The notes below the pieces were generated by a model. It worked only from the letters and a program-made list of their open reading frames with translations, had not been told where the DNA came from and made no database searches. Shown here in pieces: positions 1 to 9,640 of a DNA stretch of 61,489 bases (its first letter is position 1; every line of letters begins with the position of its first letter). The position numbers were made by a program, and so were the translations under genes. This DNA is from Eubacterium sp. (GTDB taxonomy: Bacteria > Bacillota > Clostridia > Acetivibrionales > DSM-1351): the NCBI GenBank assembly GCA_029266335.1, contig JAQSXC010000024.1, positions 1 to 61,489 on the forward strand, read 5' to 3'.

Positions 1-2058
1 TTTTGTAGTATTTTCCACTGTGCTTGCTGAAGTATTATCTTTTATACCGCCAGCCAATTGAGCAGCTTCTTTTTCTACTACTAAAATACAGGACTGCATT
101 GGAGCAAATTCAATATTGCATTTCAGAATGCTGTTTTCTAAAACATAATCCACATCCTCCAACTGCATATTTTCAAGATATAGTCTGCGTAATTTGCCGG
201 GAACATTAATTTTTATTTCAGCATTATATGCCTGTGCATTATCCTGATTTACTATAAAGAATACCATATTGCCATCTATATCCCTCTGCTGATAGCGAAT
301 TGCTTCTATTTCACTGTGGTTCCGGCAAATACTGATAGAAGGGGTAATTACATTTTTTAAATGGTCATATATTTTGTTTCTATCCATAGCTAAGGATACG
401 GCTTTATTTTTAAGATAATCTATCCTGGTGCTCTTTTCTCCATTAACAAGGTATGGAAAATTGCCGCTGTAAAATATCGTTCCTCCCTGCTCTGCAAACT
501 CAATTAACACCTGCATAGTATTCATATCCAGAGTAATCATTGACGGCAGAATAATTGTCCTGTACTCACACAGCCCAATTTTTAAAATGCCCTCACTGAC
601 ACTTCCATACTTTCGGATTAAACCTTCATCTCCAAAATGATAGTCAATATGCAAGCCTGCTAATGTTTCCGACAATACAATAAATTCTTTATCCAAAATG
701 CTTATGTCCTGATTATTGCTACCATCATATGCAATCCATCCGCTTCTTATAGGATGAATCACAAGAGTGTCCACAACAGCTTTGCCCGAAGAAAGCAAAA
801 ATCCCAGTCTGGCAAGATAATCATTAAATTCTGAGTACTGCTTCCACCATGTCTGCTGTATAAATAATGACGGAGGATAATCCCTTTTTCTTACTCCCCG
901 CAGAGTATATCCCTCAAGATGCTGGCACATGAGATTTACCCCATTGACATACTGCCATTCTGCTATCCACTTAAGTTCCTCGAAGTTTACATTCCATCCG
1001 CACAGAGCGTAGGATTCGGTTATAACACGTCCTTTGCCTAATTGTGCTGCAACTGAGCCTGCCTGTTTTGGAACTATGGGAGTACTTATCATTCGTCTGA
1101 GCCAATCAATTCCCGGCAGCTGCATATATTCGTAGAGAGGCATTACACCGCCACTGCCGGTCATCTGTGAGAAAAGGCTTTCTTCCATCATGATATGGCC
1201 TGTCAGCATGCAATTATGCTCCCGACACCAGTCTCCTATCTGTTTAGCATAAGAGTTGGAAAATAGCTTGCTGACTAACTGCCAAAAATCATACCTTACC
1301 TTCTCATATCCCTCCACAGGAAGGAACAGTCCAAGCAACTTTTCGACGATATCATAGCCATAATCTTTCTGAAACAAGTCTTTTATAGCGTATGACCAGG
1401 GTATATCCCCCTCAAAATCTCCGTATAGACGTGGTTCATCAGTAAAGAATCCCTTCATACCCTTTCCGAATTCCTCTCCAAATAAGGAATAATATTTCTC
1501 ATGAGTTGAATCCAGAAAGGCCCTTACTGCTTCTTTGCTCATTACATCAATGTAATAGGGATTTGAGCAGTTTCGTATTATGTAAGCTGCATGATTTTCT
1601 TCAATATCTATGGTATCTATAGCAGAAATGCAAACTGCACTGTTTTCCAACAGGTTATGGAGGTATATTCCCAGAATACTCTCATCTTTACTTACAGACA
1701 TACCTTTTTTAAGTTTCTCAAGCTTAAGCCATCTGCCATGCACCCTGTCCCCCAACGCAGTTACTTTTCCATCGGCAAATCCGCTTGGCCATCCATTTTC
1801 ATCATATATCCAGGAATGCATTCCGGTCTTGTTGCCTTCCTCGATACAGGTTTCTATGCATTTCATCCACTCTTTACCCAGGTATTCAGTCTCAAGACCG
1901 GCACGGGCATGCATAAAATACCCTCCAAGACCGGCAGAACTCATTTCATTTACCTGCCACCTTAAAAGCTCCGGATCCAGTTTATCATTCCAGGACCAGA
2001 ATGGGATTGGCCTGAATTCTTTATCAGGGTTTTTCATTTTATTTAAAAATTTATCCAT
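1..2058 (-). CDS. GH106-like glycosyl hydrolase, C-terminus cut by window edge
   Basis: The frame is open from an ATG at 2058 (GGAGG about 5 bases upstream) to the left edge, so about 686 residues are visible and the C-terminus is missing. The N-terminus has PFWSWND at residues 19-25, HARAGLETEYLG near 50-61 and YDENGWPSG near 85-93, a pattern I associate with the large alpha-L-rhamnosidase-like (GH106-type) hydrolases of Firmicutes. There is no signal peptide, so it should act in the cytoplasm on imported oligosaccharides. It starts 14 bases after the dehydrogenase gene and is the most distal visible gene of the ABC-transporter operon. Family assignment is by motif memory; substrate (rhamnose, other deoxy sugar or uronic acid) is not determined. 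Confidence 0.75.
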   Translation of the reverse strand, partial: MDKFLNKMKNPDKEFRPIPFWSWNDKLDPELLRWQVNEMSSAGLGGYFMHARAGLETEYLGKEWMKCIETCIEEGNKTGMHSWIYDENGWPSGFADGKVTALGDRVHGRWLKLEKLKKGMSVSKDESILGIYLHNLLENSAVCISAIDTIDIEENHAAYIIRNCSNPYYIDVMSKEAVRAFLDSTHEKYYSLFGEEFGKGMKGFFTDEPRLYGDFEGDIPWSYAIKDLFQKDYGYDIVEKLLGLFLPVEGYEKVRYDFWQLVSKLFSNSYAKQIGDWCREHNCMLTGHIMMEESLFSQMTGSGGVMPLYEYMQLPGIDWLRRMISTPIVPKQAGSVAAQLGKGRVITESYALCGWNVNFEELKWIAEWQYVNGVNLMCQHLEGYTLRGVRKRDYPPSLFIQQTWWKQYSEFNDYLARLGFLLSSGKAVVDTLVIHPIRSGWIAYDGSNNQDISILDKEFIVLSETLAGLHIDYHFGDEGLIRKYGSVSEGILKIGLCEYRTIILPSMITLDMNTMQVLIEFAEQGGTIFYSGNFPYLVNGEKSTRIDYLKNKAVSLAMDRNKIYDHLKNVITPSISICRNHSEIEAIRYQQRDIDGNMVFFIVNQDNAQAYNAEIKINVPGKLRRLYLENMQLEDVDYVLENSILKCNIEFAPMQSCILVVEKEAAQLAGGIKDNTSASTVENTTK

Positions 2059-2072
2059 AATATCCTCCGTAA

Positions 2073-3194
2073 TTAAGGGACAAGTACTACCTTTATTGAC
2101 TCATCGCCCTTTTCCGCAAGCGAGAAAGCTTCCTTGAAGTCTTCAAGTCTGAATTCATGCGTCACAATATCCTCAACCTTTACAATTCCTTTTTCAAGAA
2201 AATCTATAGCAACCTTGTATCCATCTCTCCCACTGATATGAGAGCCTGCAATATTGAGTTCCTTCCTGTCACCGATTATACTCCAGTCTACCGAGGTCTC
2301 TGAAGAAAATACACTGAATTCAACAAATGTGCCGTGTTTACATATCATTTTCAACCCCTGGACCACACCCATGGGATGTCCGGAATTATGAATATAGACG
2401 TCACAACCATATCCTTCGGTTAATTTCTTAACTTCCTCCACTACATCAACTTCAGCCGGATTCAATACAATATCTGCACCAAGTTTTCCGGCCAGTTCAA
2501 GCCTTTTGGGCTTCATGTCTATGCCAATCAACAGTTTCGGATTTTTAAGCTTTGCCAGTTGCAGCTTGCAAAGTCCGATAGGTCCAAGTCCAGCAACCAC
2601 AACTACATCACCGAAATTAATGTTTGCCCGTTCAACAGTGTGTACGGAACACGACAGCGGTTCAATCATAGCAGCATGCTTTGGTTTTAGCGATTTGGAT
2701 ACCTTATGCACAACAGAACGGGAGTTGTATTTCATATATTCAGCCATACCGCCGTCTGCAACAAGTTTCTGGTGGCCGTATATATTCTGTGTCTCACACA
2801 TCCAGTAGTCACCGCGTTTACAAAACCTACAGGTTCCGCAGGGTACAATCTGTTCGGCAATTGCCATATCTCCCAGTCCTAGCTTGTGTTTACGCCCTGC
2901 ATTATCTCCCAGTGCCACAACTTCACCAATAAATTCATGTCCCGGAATTACAGGAGCATCATTCCATGGCGGTAAAACTCCTCCACCCCAAAACATTGCA
3001 GCTCCGTGATAAGATTTTATATCTCCGGCGCAAATGCCACATGCTTTGATTTTTACCAGGATATCATCTTCTCCTATTTCAGGAACTTTTCTCTCTTCAT
3101 ATCTATAGTCGTAGGGACCATAGCATACCACCGATTTCATATATTCAGGAATTTCAAAAGCTTTTTGCAAATCGAATCGCCCTCTTTCTACCAT
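2073..3194 (-). CDS. Zinc-dependent medium-chain alcohol/polyol dehydrogenase
   Basis: A 373-residue MDR-family NAD(P)-dependent dehydrogenase. Visible: CGICAGD (catalytic-zinc Cys55), GHE at 85-87, the structural-zinc cysteines 119, 122, 125 and 133 (CGTCRFC...MC), and the Rossmann turn GLGPIG near 203-208. It resembles sorbitol, threonine and erythritol/threitol dehydrogenases, which oxidise a secondary alcohol of a polyol or sugar. It sits between GH43 and the GH106-like gene in one transcription unit, so it probably oxidises a sugar released by those enzymes. The start at 3194 has only a weak ribosome site; an internal Met19 is possible but less well placed. Exact substrate is not readable. 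Confidence 0.85.
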   Translation of the reverse strand: MVERGRFDLQKAFEIPEYMKSVVCYGPYDYRYEERKVPEIGEDDILVKIKACGICAGDIKSYHGAAMFWGGGVLPPWNDAPVIPGHEFIGEVVALGDNAGRKHKLGLGDMAIAEQIVPCGTCRFCKRGDYWMCETQNIYGHQKLVADGGMAEYMKYNSRSVVHKVSKSLKPKHAAMIEPLSCSVHTVERANINFGDVVVVAGLGPIGLCKLQLAKLKNPKLLIGIDMKPKRLELAGKLGADIVLNPAEVDVVEEVKKLTEGYGCDVYIHNSGHPMGVVQGLKMICKHGTFVEFSVFSSETSVDWSIIGDRKELNIAGSHISGRDGYKVAIDFLEKGIVKVEDIVTHEFRLEDFKEAFSLAEKGDESIKVVLVP

Positions 3195-3243
3195 AAGTTA
3201 AACCTGCATCAGTCCTTGTTCTCAAACCTTAACCTGACAGGTT

Positions 3244-4836
3244 CTATTTATCAAATTCAGTATATTCAAAATAATCAAAGTCAGCATTTATACTCCTGCC
3301 GCTCAGATCCTGACAGCACAAGCCCACAAAAGCGCCGGTAAATCTTTCCTCCTGAACCTCCCAGAAGTATTCATCTGATAAGGTGCTGGCATCAAATACC
3401 GGACCTATTGCCTGCCAGCTGTTATTATCAAGGGAATAGCTGAATTGAAGCCTGTCATACTCAACTTTTACCCTCATAAAGCAGGTATTTGTTTCACCAA
3501 TAGCAATCCCGTCTCCGATTGGATATTTATGAGCTTTATTGTCACAGAGCAAAATATTAATTATTTTTCCAAGAGTTTCATCATGTGATATGTGGAGGTA
3601 ATAGTAATTCATTGTATCGTAAATACATATAAGACCCGCCATTTGCTGAAATGAACCGGGATTGAATTCAAGAGAAGTTTCAGCTATATAACAGAAGCTT
3701 TGCTGTCTCCTGGCAACGAGACTTTGCCTGTGCAGGGAGCTTAAAGATTCCTTCCCTTTTAGCCTGAGGTATCCAGGCCTTTCCTTTAATGACAGCATAT
3801 CGTCCTTCAACGGAATTCTAAGGGTCTGGAAGTGAATGCTCAATACTCCTTTGTCAAAATCATCTCTATCAGGTTCGGGTGGATACTTATATTCCGGAAG
3901 GTCCGGAGCTACAGTATGGGTACTTGGCTGGTTACCTCCCGAGGTTTTCCTCAACCAGCCATCCCCGGTCCACATCATACTTTGGAGAGCAGTTTCTCTG
4001 CCCAGTATACATCTTTTTGTTCCATTCAAAGGTCTGGCACAAAGATGTGCCATATACCACTGACCATCCTGTGTTTCAACTATGCTTCCATGCCCTGCTT
4101 TTTGAAGTATTAAGCTGTCCTTTCCCTTTGAGGTCAGAACCGGGTTTTCGGGATCAACTCCATATGGTCCTTCGATACTTTTGGATCTGGCCATTGTAAC
4201 AGCGTGCTCGTAGGAAGTTCCACCTTCTGCAGTCATCAGGTAATAGGTACCGTTTCTTTTATAAAGATGGGGACCTTCAGTAAAGCCCAGCCCGGTCCCC
4301 TGAAAAATATTTAAACTCCTTCCCACAAGCCTTTTTTCACCGGCTGAATATTCCTGCAGCATAATTCCGCCAAACCTGTTTCTGTTGTTCCTGTGATCCC
4401 ATAACATATTTACAAGCCATTTTCTGCCATCATCATCATGGAACAGGGACGGATCAAAGCCGGAACTGTTTAAATAAACAGGTTCAGACCAATCACCGCA
4501 AATGTTCTCAGCAGTTACCAGATAGTTATGTGTATCTTTAAAAATAGCTGAAAAACTTTTTGTATTTGTATAAACAAGATAGAATATTCCTTCAGCATAT
4601 GATAAGTAGGGTGCCCAGACCCCTGCAGAGCTTGGATTTCCAAGCATATCCAACTGGGAAACTCTGTTTAGAGGCCGTGCAATTAATTTCCAATGTATAA
4701 GATCTTTTGAGTGGTGTATTTGAACTCCCGGAAACCATTCAAAAGTGGAGGTCGCAATATAGTAGTCATCATTAACTCTTAATATTGACGGGTCAGGATT
4801 GAATCCTCTTAAAATCGGATTGTTTATCAATGTCAC
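3244..4836 (-). CDS. GH43 beta-xylosidase / alpha-arabinofuranosidase
   Basis: A 530-residue GH43 enzyme of the beta-xylosidase (XynB) type. The catalytic triad is readable: base Asp15 in FNPDPS, pKa-setting Asp128 in SGFDPS, and acid Glu187 in FTEGPHLY. Residues about 330-530 form the beta-sandwich C-terminal domain typical of this subfamily. No signal peptide, so it should remove xylose or arabinose from imported xylo-oligosaccharides in the cytoplasm. The listed start is GTG and overlaps the upstream stop by 4 bases; GGGGG is better spaced for the TTG two codons later (4830), so either may be used. It is translationally coupled to the trehalase-like gene. Confidence 0.92.
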   Translation of the reverse strand: MTLINNPILRGFNPDPSILRVNDDYYIATSTFEWFPGVQIHHSKDLIHWKLIARPLNRVSQLDMLGNPSSAGVWAPYLSYAEGIFYLVYTNTKSFSAIFKDTHNYLVTAENICGDWSEPVYLNSSGFDPSLFHDDDGRKWLVNMLWDHRNNRNRFGGIMLQEYSAGEKRLVGRSLNIFQGTGLGFTEGPHLYKRNGTYYLMTAEGGTSYEHAVTMARSKSIEGPYGVDPENPVLTSKGKDSLILQKAGHGSIVETQDGQWYMAHLCARPLNGTKRCILGRETALQSMMWTGDGWLRKTSGGNQPSTHTVAPDLPEYKYPPEPDRDDFDKGVLSIHFQTLRIPLKDDMLSLKERPGYLRLKGKESLSSLHRQSLVARRQQSFCYIAETSLEFNPGSFQQMAGLICIYDTMNYYYLHISHDETLGKIINILLCDNKAHKYPIGDGIAIGETNTCFMRVKVEYDRLQFSYSLDNNSWQAIGPVFDASTLSDEYFWEVQEERFTGAFVGLCCQDLSGRSINADFDYFEYTEFDK

Positions 4837-6128
4837 ACCCCCAGAAATCTGTCTATTGACAGCTTACCGTTCAATTCATCTCCCATATTTACTACAAGCA
4901 TGTTCCAGTTCAGAAAACCGCCGTTCATAACAGGCTTTCCTGTTTCAGGTTCATAGTACTCATGAAGGGTACCTGTTTTTTCAAGGTCCTCACCAAGCAG
5001 CTTCACCGTCTTTTCATATAATTCTGCGGCTTCACTTTTGTAGCCGTAATTCATAAGCCCTCTGAAAACAACATAGCTGACTATAATCCAAATGGGTCCC
5101 AGCCAGTTTGACGGATTGTTTGTGGCTGATAAGTCATACATTTTTTCGTCCTTTGATAATGCCCTGATACCCGACAAACTGTTAAAAGTTTCCTCATCAA
5201 GTATATGATTTTTGACAATTAGCTCTGCCTGTTCAGCTGTTGCAAACCCTGCCCACAAAGGTATAAACCCGGTCCATGTTCTTATTTTGATTGGCAGTGT
5301 ATTCCAGAAAACACCAAGTCCTTTATGAAACCAATCATATTGCCTTGTTTTTATATCTACATCCACCGAATAGAAAAATTTATCTCTTTTGTCCCAGCAT
5401 TCTTTTTGAATGCTATTGATAAGTCCTTGAGCTTTTTGTTCATAATGCGCTGCTCTGTCTGTCAGATTTAAATTACTCATGATCAATGCCATTGATTTAA
5501 GCTCGCGAACCATAAAACTGTTCAAAAACATATTGGCTGTTGAAAACCTGGGTCTGCCAAAGGTAGCCGGATCATTATCCATACCGATCATAACGTCATC
5601 GGCCCACACATATAACCCGCATTTTTCATTAAAATAGTACTTATCGTAGCAGCTAAAATAAAGTTCCAATTGCCGGGCATATTTTTCCATCCACATAAAA
5701 TCGCCGGAATACCCGCTTATTATGCATATCTGTAAGCAAAGGAACGGTTTCATCATATTCAGAACAACCCCTTCCTTATGCTTCATTATCAAATATGGCT
5801 CAGGAAGTTCGGATTTCTCGACCATCATTGGAATATATCCGTCATTCAGCTGAAAATCAAAAAAGTTTATTATATTTCCCCGGGCGTGCTTTAATACTTT
5901 ATTTTTCTGTTCAGCCTCTTCAGCGGAAGCATTCTCCTCCTGCTCAACAAGATTGAGCAAGGAATATACCGCCCAGAATGAATCCCAATCCCATAAATTA
6001 CCGTCATATATGGATCCAGGATCTACAAACGGATGCTTAAGACATGAATTTGCATGTTTTAATGCTACAGGTATGTTTTCAATAAAATGTTTTCGCAGTA
6101 ATACCTCGTATTTTTTTATATTATCCAT
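4833..6128 (-). CDS. Trehalase-like (GH37/GH63-type) alpha/alpha-barrel glycosidase
   Basis: A 431-residue protein with features of the (alpha/alpha)6-barrel glycosidases: DGNLWDWDSFW near residues 42-52, SATNNPSNWLGPIWIIVSY in the C-terminal third, and a final HEYYEPETG / GGFLNWN segment. These match the trehalase / mannosylglycerate hydrolase-like group (GH37, GH63), inverting enzymes acting on alpha-linked sugars. AAGGAG precedes the ATG at 6128. The gene lies between the permeases and GH43, so it probably cleaves a terminal sugar from the imported oligosaccharide. No signal peptide. The true substrate is unknown, and trehalose itself is unlikely in this setting. Confidence 0.75.
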   Translation of the reverse strand: MDNIKKYEVLLRKHFIENIPVALKHANSCLKHPFVDPGSIYDGNLWDWDSFWAVYSLLNLVEQEENASAEEAEQKNKVLKHARGNIINFFDFQLNDGYIPMMVEKSELPEPYLIMKHKEGVVLNMMKPFLCLQICIISGYSGDFMWMEKYARQLELYFSCYDKYYFNEKCGLYVWADDVMIGMDNDPATFGRPRFSTANMFLNSFMVRELKSMALIMSNLNLTDRAAHYEQKAQGLINSIQKECWDKRDKFFYSVDVDIKTRQYDWFHKGLGVFWNTLPIKIRTWTGFIPLWAGFATAEQAELIVKNHILDEETFNSLSGIRALSKDEKMYDLSATNNPSNWLGPIWIIVSYVVFRGLMNYGYKSEAAELYEKTVKLLGEDLEKTGTLHEYYEPETGKPVMNGGFLNWNMLVVNMGDELNGKLSIDRFLGV

Positions 6129-6154
6129 TTAACAAAGCTCCTTAGCAAAAATAA

Positions 6155-6979
6155 TTAACCCTTAATAGCTCCTGCAGTCATTCCATCAACGATATGTTTT
6201 TGCAGAATAAAGTAAAGCAAAAGAATAGGTGTTATTACCACAGCAACATCTGCAAATACCAGATTCCACTTTGTTCCGTATTTGCCCACATAGTTATAGA
6301 CTGAAACTGTTACTGTCCATTTTGATGAATCACTTAATAAATAAAATGGCCCCATAAAATCATTCCAGATGTTTATAATTATAATTAGAGATGCAGTAAC
6401 TATTGCAGGTCTTATAATAGGAAATATTATGGAAAAGAAAAGTTTTAAAAAACCTGCTCCATCAATATATGCCGATTCGTCAAGCTCCCTGGGAACAGTT
6501 TTCAGATATCCTGTAAAAAGAAAAATCGTGAACGGAAGCAATATAGCACTATAATAAAGAATCATTCCCAGATAGGTATTGTGGAGTTTAAGATTCACCA
6601 TCATTTTAATCGTTGGAACCAGAGCTACCGGAATTACAAGGCCGATTATGAAGAGATAGTATATTTTATTCGTCAGAGCACTGTCCCTTCGTTGTATTAC
6701 AAATGCAGCAAGTGCTCCTGAAACCATAATAACGAAAACCGCAGCTGCCCCTATTATCATACTGTTTATATAACCGGTCAGTACACTGCCCTCTGTAAAT
6801 ACAACCTTAAAATTATTAAACTGGAATTCATTTGGAAGTCCCAGGCTAAGCATCGCCGCCTCAGGCTCTGTCTTTACAGCATTTATCAGTATCATAAAAA
6901 GAGGGATGATGATTACAAGTGATAGTATAGCCAACACAATCTGAAGTATTATAAGATTTATTCTTTTTTTATTATTCAT
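6155..6979 (-). CDS. Sugar ABC transporter permease (MalG/AraQ type)
   Basis: A 274-residue inner-membrane permease with about six hydrophobic segments and the cytoplasmic EAA loop (ELDESAYIDGAG, then PIIRPA) that docks the ATPase. It belongs to the CUT1 oligosaccharide family. Its ATG overlaps the stop of the partner permease by one base (TAATG) with GAGAGGTGG just upstream, so the two halves are made together. It would form the channel with the 6979-7851 product and receive sugar from the lipoprotein encoded at 8005-9366. No ATPase is encoded in the operon; a shared MsmK/MsiK-type ATPase encoded elsewhere is the usual arrangement. Confidence 0.93.
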   Translation of the reverse strand: MNNKKRINLIILQIVLAILSLVIIIPLFMILINAVKTEPEAAMLSLGLPNEFQFNNFKVVFTEGSVLTGYINSMIIGAAAVFVIMVSGALAAFVIQRRDSALTNKIYYLFIIGLVIPVALVPTIKMMVNLKLHNTYLGMILYYSAILLPFTIFLFTGYLKTVPRELDESAYIDGAGFLKLFFSIIFPIIRPAIVTASLIIIINIWNDFMGPFYLLSDSSKWTVTVSVYNYVGKYGTKWNLVFADVAVVITPILLLYFILQKHIVDGMTAGAIKG

Positions 6980-7851
6980 TACAAGTCCACCTCTCTCTTT
7001 CTCAGGAATCTAAGTACTACAATTGAGATGACACCAATGAATATGGATTGTAAAAAACCTGCTGCAGAAGCATATCCCCAGTTTCCTCCTGCAAATTTTC
7101 TGTAGATAAAAGTATTTATTACTTCAGTATCATATCCCGGCCCACCCTGTGTAAGGATTAATACAGCTTCAAATACCTTGAGCGAACTTATCATGGTAAC
7201 TAATAAGTTTACTGTAAAAGTTGGAGCTATCATTGGAAATATAATGTTTTTACACTTCTGGGAATAACTCGATCCATCTATTTCTGATTGTTCAAGCAGA
7301 TCATTGCTTATTGTTTTTATACCGGCCAGATAAATAATCATACTATAGCCGCTGCTTCTCCAAACTTCAGTACCAATAATGGAGAAAATGGCTATTTTGG
7401 AGTTGCTGAGCCATTCCTGAGCCAGGAAGTCCAGTCCTACGGCATTCAGAAACTGGTTTAAGATACCTGTAGTAGGATTGTAAATAGCAGTAAAAATATA
7501 TCCGACTATTAATGGTGCAATAACTACAGGTACATAATATATTGTTCTAAAAAACCCACCGGTTTTTATCTTCTCATTCAATGCAAGTGCAAGTGCAAGA
7601 CCAACAAAGTTAAGTAAAAAAGTTGTCAGAACAGAATAAATAAGTGTATTTTTAAAGGCCAGCGGGAGAACACCTTCCTGGAACAATTCGATAAAATTTT
7701 GTACACCTACAAAATCAATATTTTCAGCATATGTATTCCAGTTTGTCAGACCATAGTAAAAGCCCTGAATTGTTGGGAATATAAAGAAAACTGAAAAGAT
7801 TAAAAGTGCAGGAAACAAAAAATATATGGGATATCTTTTTGTTTTATGCAT
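6979..7851 (-). CDS. Sugar ABC transporter permease (MalF/UgpA type)
   Basis: A membrane protein of about 290 residues with six predicted transmembrane helices, first partner of the CUT1 permease pair. The EAA loop reads LLEQSEIDGSS followed by a conserved FPMIAP. I place the start at 7851 because AAAGGATGAT just upstream resembles a Shine-Dalgarno sequence; an ATG three codons earlier (7860) lies within that sequence. It follows the binding-protein gene after a 150-base spacer that contains a strong stem-loop, and precedes its partner with a one-base overlap. Confidence 0.92.
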   Translation of the reverse strand: MHKTKRYPIYFLFPALLIFSVFFIFPTIQGFYYGLTNWNTYAENIDFVGVQNFIELFQEGVLPLAFKNTLIYSVLTTFLLNFVGLALALALNEKIKTGGFFRTIYYVPVVIAPLIVGYIFTAIYNPTTGILNQFLNAVGLDFLAQEWLSNSKIAIFSIIGTEVWRSSGYSMIIYLAGIKTISNDLLEQSEIDGSSYSQKCKNIIFPMIAPTFTVNLLVTMISSLKVFEAVLILTQGGPGYDTEVINTFIYRKFAGGNWGYASAAGFLQSIFIGVISIVVLRFLRKREVDL

Positions 7852-7956
7852 ATAAATCATCCTTTAATAGTAAGTGAATATAGTGGGTATAAAATGAAAA
7901 ATGCTATTGGGATTGCCGGAAAGCTGAAATGTTAACAGCAAAAGAAATTTAATGTT

Positions 7957-7993
7957 GTATACAGCATAATATCATCAATATTATGCTGTATAC
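7957..7993 (-). promoter_or_regulatory. Intercistronic stem-loop after the binding-protein gene
   Basis: Perfect 15-base arms at 7957-7971 and 7979-7993 with a 7-base loop lie between the lipoprotein stop (8005) and the first permease. No T-tract follows on the minus strand, so a full terminator is unlikely. Such stems commonly protect the upstream binding-protein message and lower permease expression; that role is inferred. Confidence 0.7.
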
Positions 7994-8004
7994 TGATAAA
8001 TTAT

Positions 8005-9366
8005 TTATTTAAAACCTTCCAACTGCTTATTCTTACCATCCTTGATATAGCCGTCATTCAATGTCTTGACTGCCTTGGCGGCATCGCCTTTCATAATCAA
8101 TTCCTGGCAGATTTTATCAAAGTCAACAAAACCCGCATCAACTCTTAGCTGTATCTGAACGGCACCTTTGTTTGCATTAATGTAGTTCATGATATCTTTT
8201 TGCGGTGCATATTGTGAAGAAGTAGCACTCTTATATACAGGAATACCGGGGTTGTGCTTATACCAGATATTTAGACCTTCAGTAGTTGTCATAAATCTCA
8301 TAAATTCAAGAGCACCTTCAACATTCTTTGAATTCTTGCTGATGAATATCTGCTTGGGAGGATATAAGGAAGCTACACCTTCATCGTTTTCTGAAGGTAA
8401 TGGGAAATACCCCAAGTCATCAGCCTTTTTATACTTGGTATTTATGTCAGGAAGTATCCAGTCTGCCTGGAATGCCATTGCGGCTGTTCCCTCAGCTAAA
8501 GCCTTCTGTTGCTGTTCATATGTTGCAGACGCTAAATCCTTATTCATATAACCAAGTTTATTTAATTCATAATACTTGGTAAAGGTATCCTTCAAGGCTG
8601 GAATATCCTTTAATTGGAGCTGATTTTTCTTAAGCTTGTCAACACCTTCATCTCCGCCTATAGTTGGCAGAATACTGCTCTGGAAAGCACTTAATGTATA
8701 AATCTGAGTAGGCCATACAGTGCCTGCAGCTTCAAATATAGGTGTAATCCCGGCATCCTTTATGGTCTTGCAAATATTTAAAAAGTCACTGTAGTTTTTG
8801 GGTAGACTGAGATTCAACTTGGTAAATACGGTTTTATTGTACATAACACCAAGAGCATTGTATGTACCCCATGGCACTCCATATATTTTTCCGTCTACAG
8901 TCTGATAACTCTTGATTGCATCTGTCAGATCATTTACAAATGGTTCATTTGTCACATCAACAAGCTGTGAATCTGCCTTCATATTTCTGTACTGATTTGC
9001 CCCAGACCAGAAATAGAATATGTCAGGCGGATCATTTGTAGCAAAACGTGTTTTTATTATATTCTCATAGTCGTTGCTGCTTGGGAATTCTTCAAGCTTA
9101 ACCTTTACATCTGATTGTTTCTGAAAGCTTTCAATTATCTCATTAAAAGCAGCAACCTCATTATCGCCCCCATTTATAGCTGTAAAAGTTATTTCACCGC
9201 CAGCTTTTTTTTCAGCTGAAGAAGATGCCGCACTTTCGGTGCCGGTAGCAGCACCTGAAGTACCTGCTGATGAGGAACTTTCAGAACCTGAACCGCCGCA
9301 TGCTGCCACCGACAGCATCATTGAAGCAGATAGAGTTACTGCAAGCAAAAGCTTACCCATTTTCAT
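8005..9366 (-). CDS. Sugar-binding lipoprotein of ABC transporter
   Basis: An extracellular solute-binding protein of family 1, about 453 residues. It begins with a lipoprotein signal peptide (charged MKMGK, hydrophobic core, lipobox SVAAC) followed by a Ser/Ala/Gly-rich linker, so it is anchored outside the membrane by a diacylglyceryl-cysteine. I choose the ATG at 9366 (AAGGAGG at 9-base spacing) over an in-frame TTG at 9372. It captures an oligosaccharide for the two permeases downstream. It is the first gene of its transcript: the promoter region 9373-9640 carries a near-consensus -10 and a palindromic operator. Confidence 0.93.
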   Translation of the reverse strand: MKMGKLLLAVTLSASMMLSVAACGGSGSESSSSAGTSGAATGTESAASSSAEKKAGGEITFTAINGGDNEVAAFNEIIESFQKQSDVKVKLEEFPSSNDYENIIKTRFATNDPPDIFYFWSGANQYRNMKADSQLVDVTNEPFVNDLTDAIKSYQTVDGKIYGVPWGTYNALGVMYNKTVFTKLNLSLPKNYSDFLNICKTIKDAGITPIFEAAGTVWPTQIYTLSAFQSSILPTIGGDEGVDKLKKNQLQLKDIPALKDTFTKYYELNKLGYMNKDLASATYEQQQKALAEGTAAMAFQADWILPDINTKYKKADDLGYFPLPSENDEGVASLYPPKQIFISKNSKNVEGALEFMRFMTTTEGLNIWYKHNPGIPVYKSATSSQYAPQKDIMNYINANKGAVQIQLRVDAGFVDFDKICQELIMKGDAAKAVKTLNDGYIKDGKNKQLEGFK

Positions 9367-9542
9367 AAACAATATCCTCCTTTTTCCTACATGTCATTTG
9401 TATGCCTCAGTCACATTCCAATAATTTGCAAAACCTGTTAATAAGAGTTTTTATTCTTTTTTGGCTTTAAGCGACTGCTATACCTATGACCCTATTAAAT
9501 TATTTTGTTTAGTAATTAAGAATTTTGATTGGTTTGACTTTT

Positions 9543-9565
9543 GAAGCGCTTCTATAATTATTATA
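9543..9565 (-). promoter_or_regulatory. Promoter -10 with cre/LacI-type palindrome at the start site
   Basis: On the minus strand a TATAAT lies at 9565-9560 and is followed directly by GAAGCGCTTC (9552-9543), a 10-base palindrome that resembles a CcpA cre or other LacI-family operator core. Its position over the expected transcription start predicts repression of the sugar transporter operon. No convincing -35 hexamer was found, which would fit a promoter activated by the YesN-type regulator encoded just upstream. Confidence 0.55.
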
Positions 9566-9640
9566 CAATCACATGTTTTTTTACGATTGGAGTATTCCTA
9601 CTAATTTGTATGAAAAAATCCTACTTTTTTTAAAATAATT

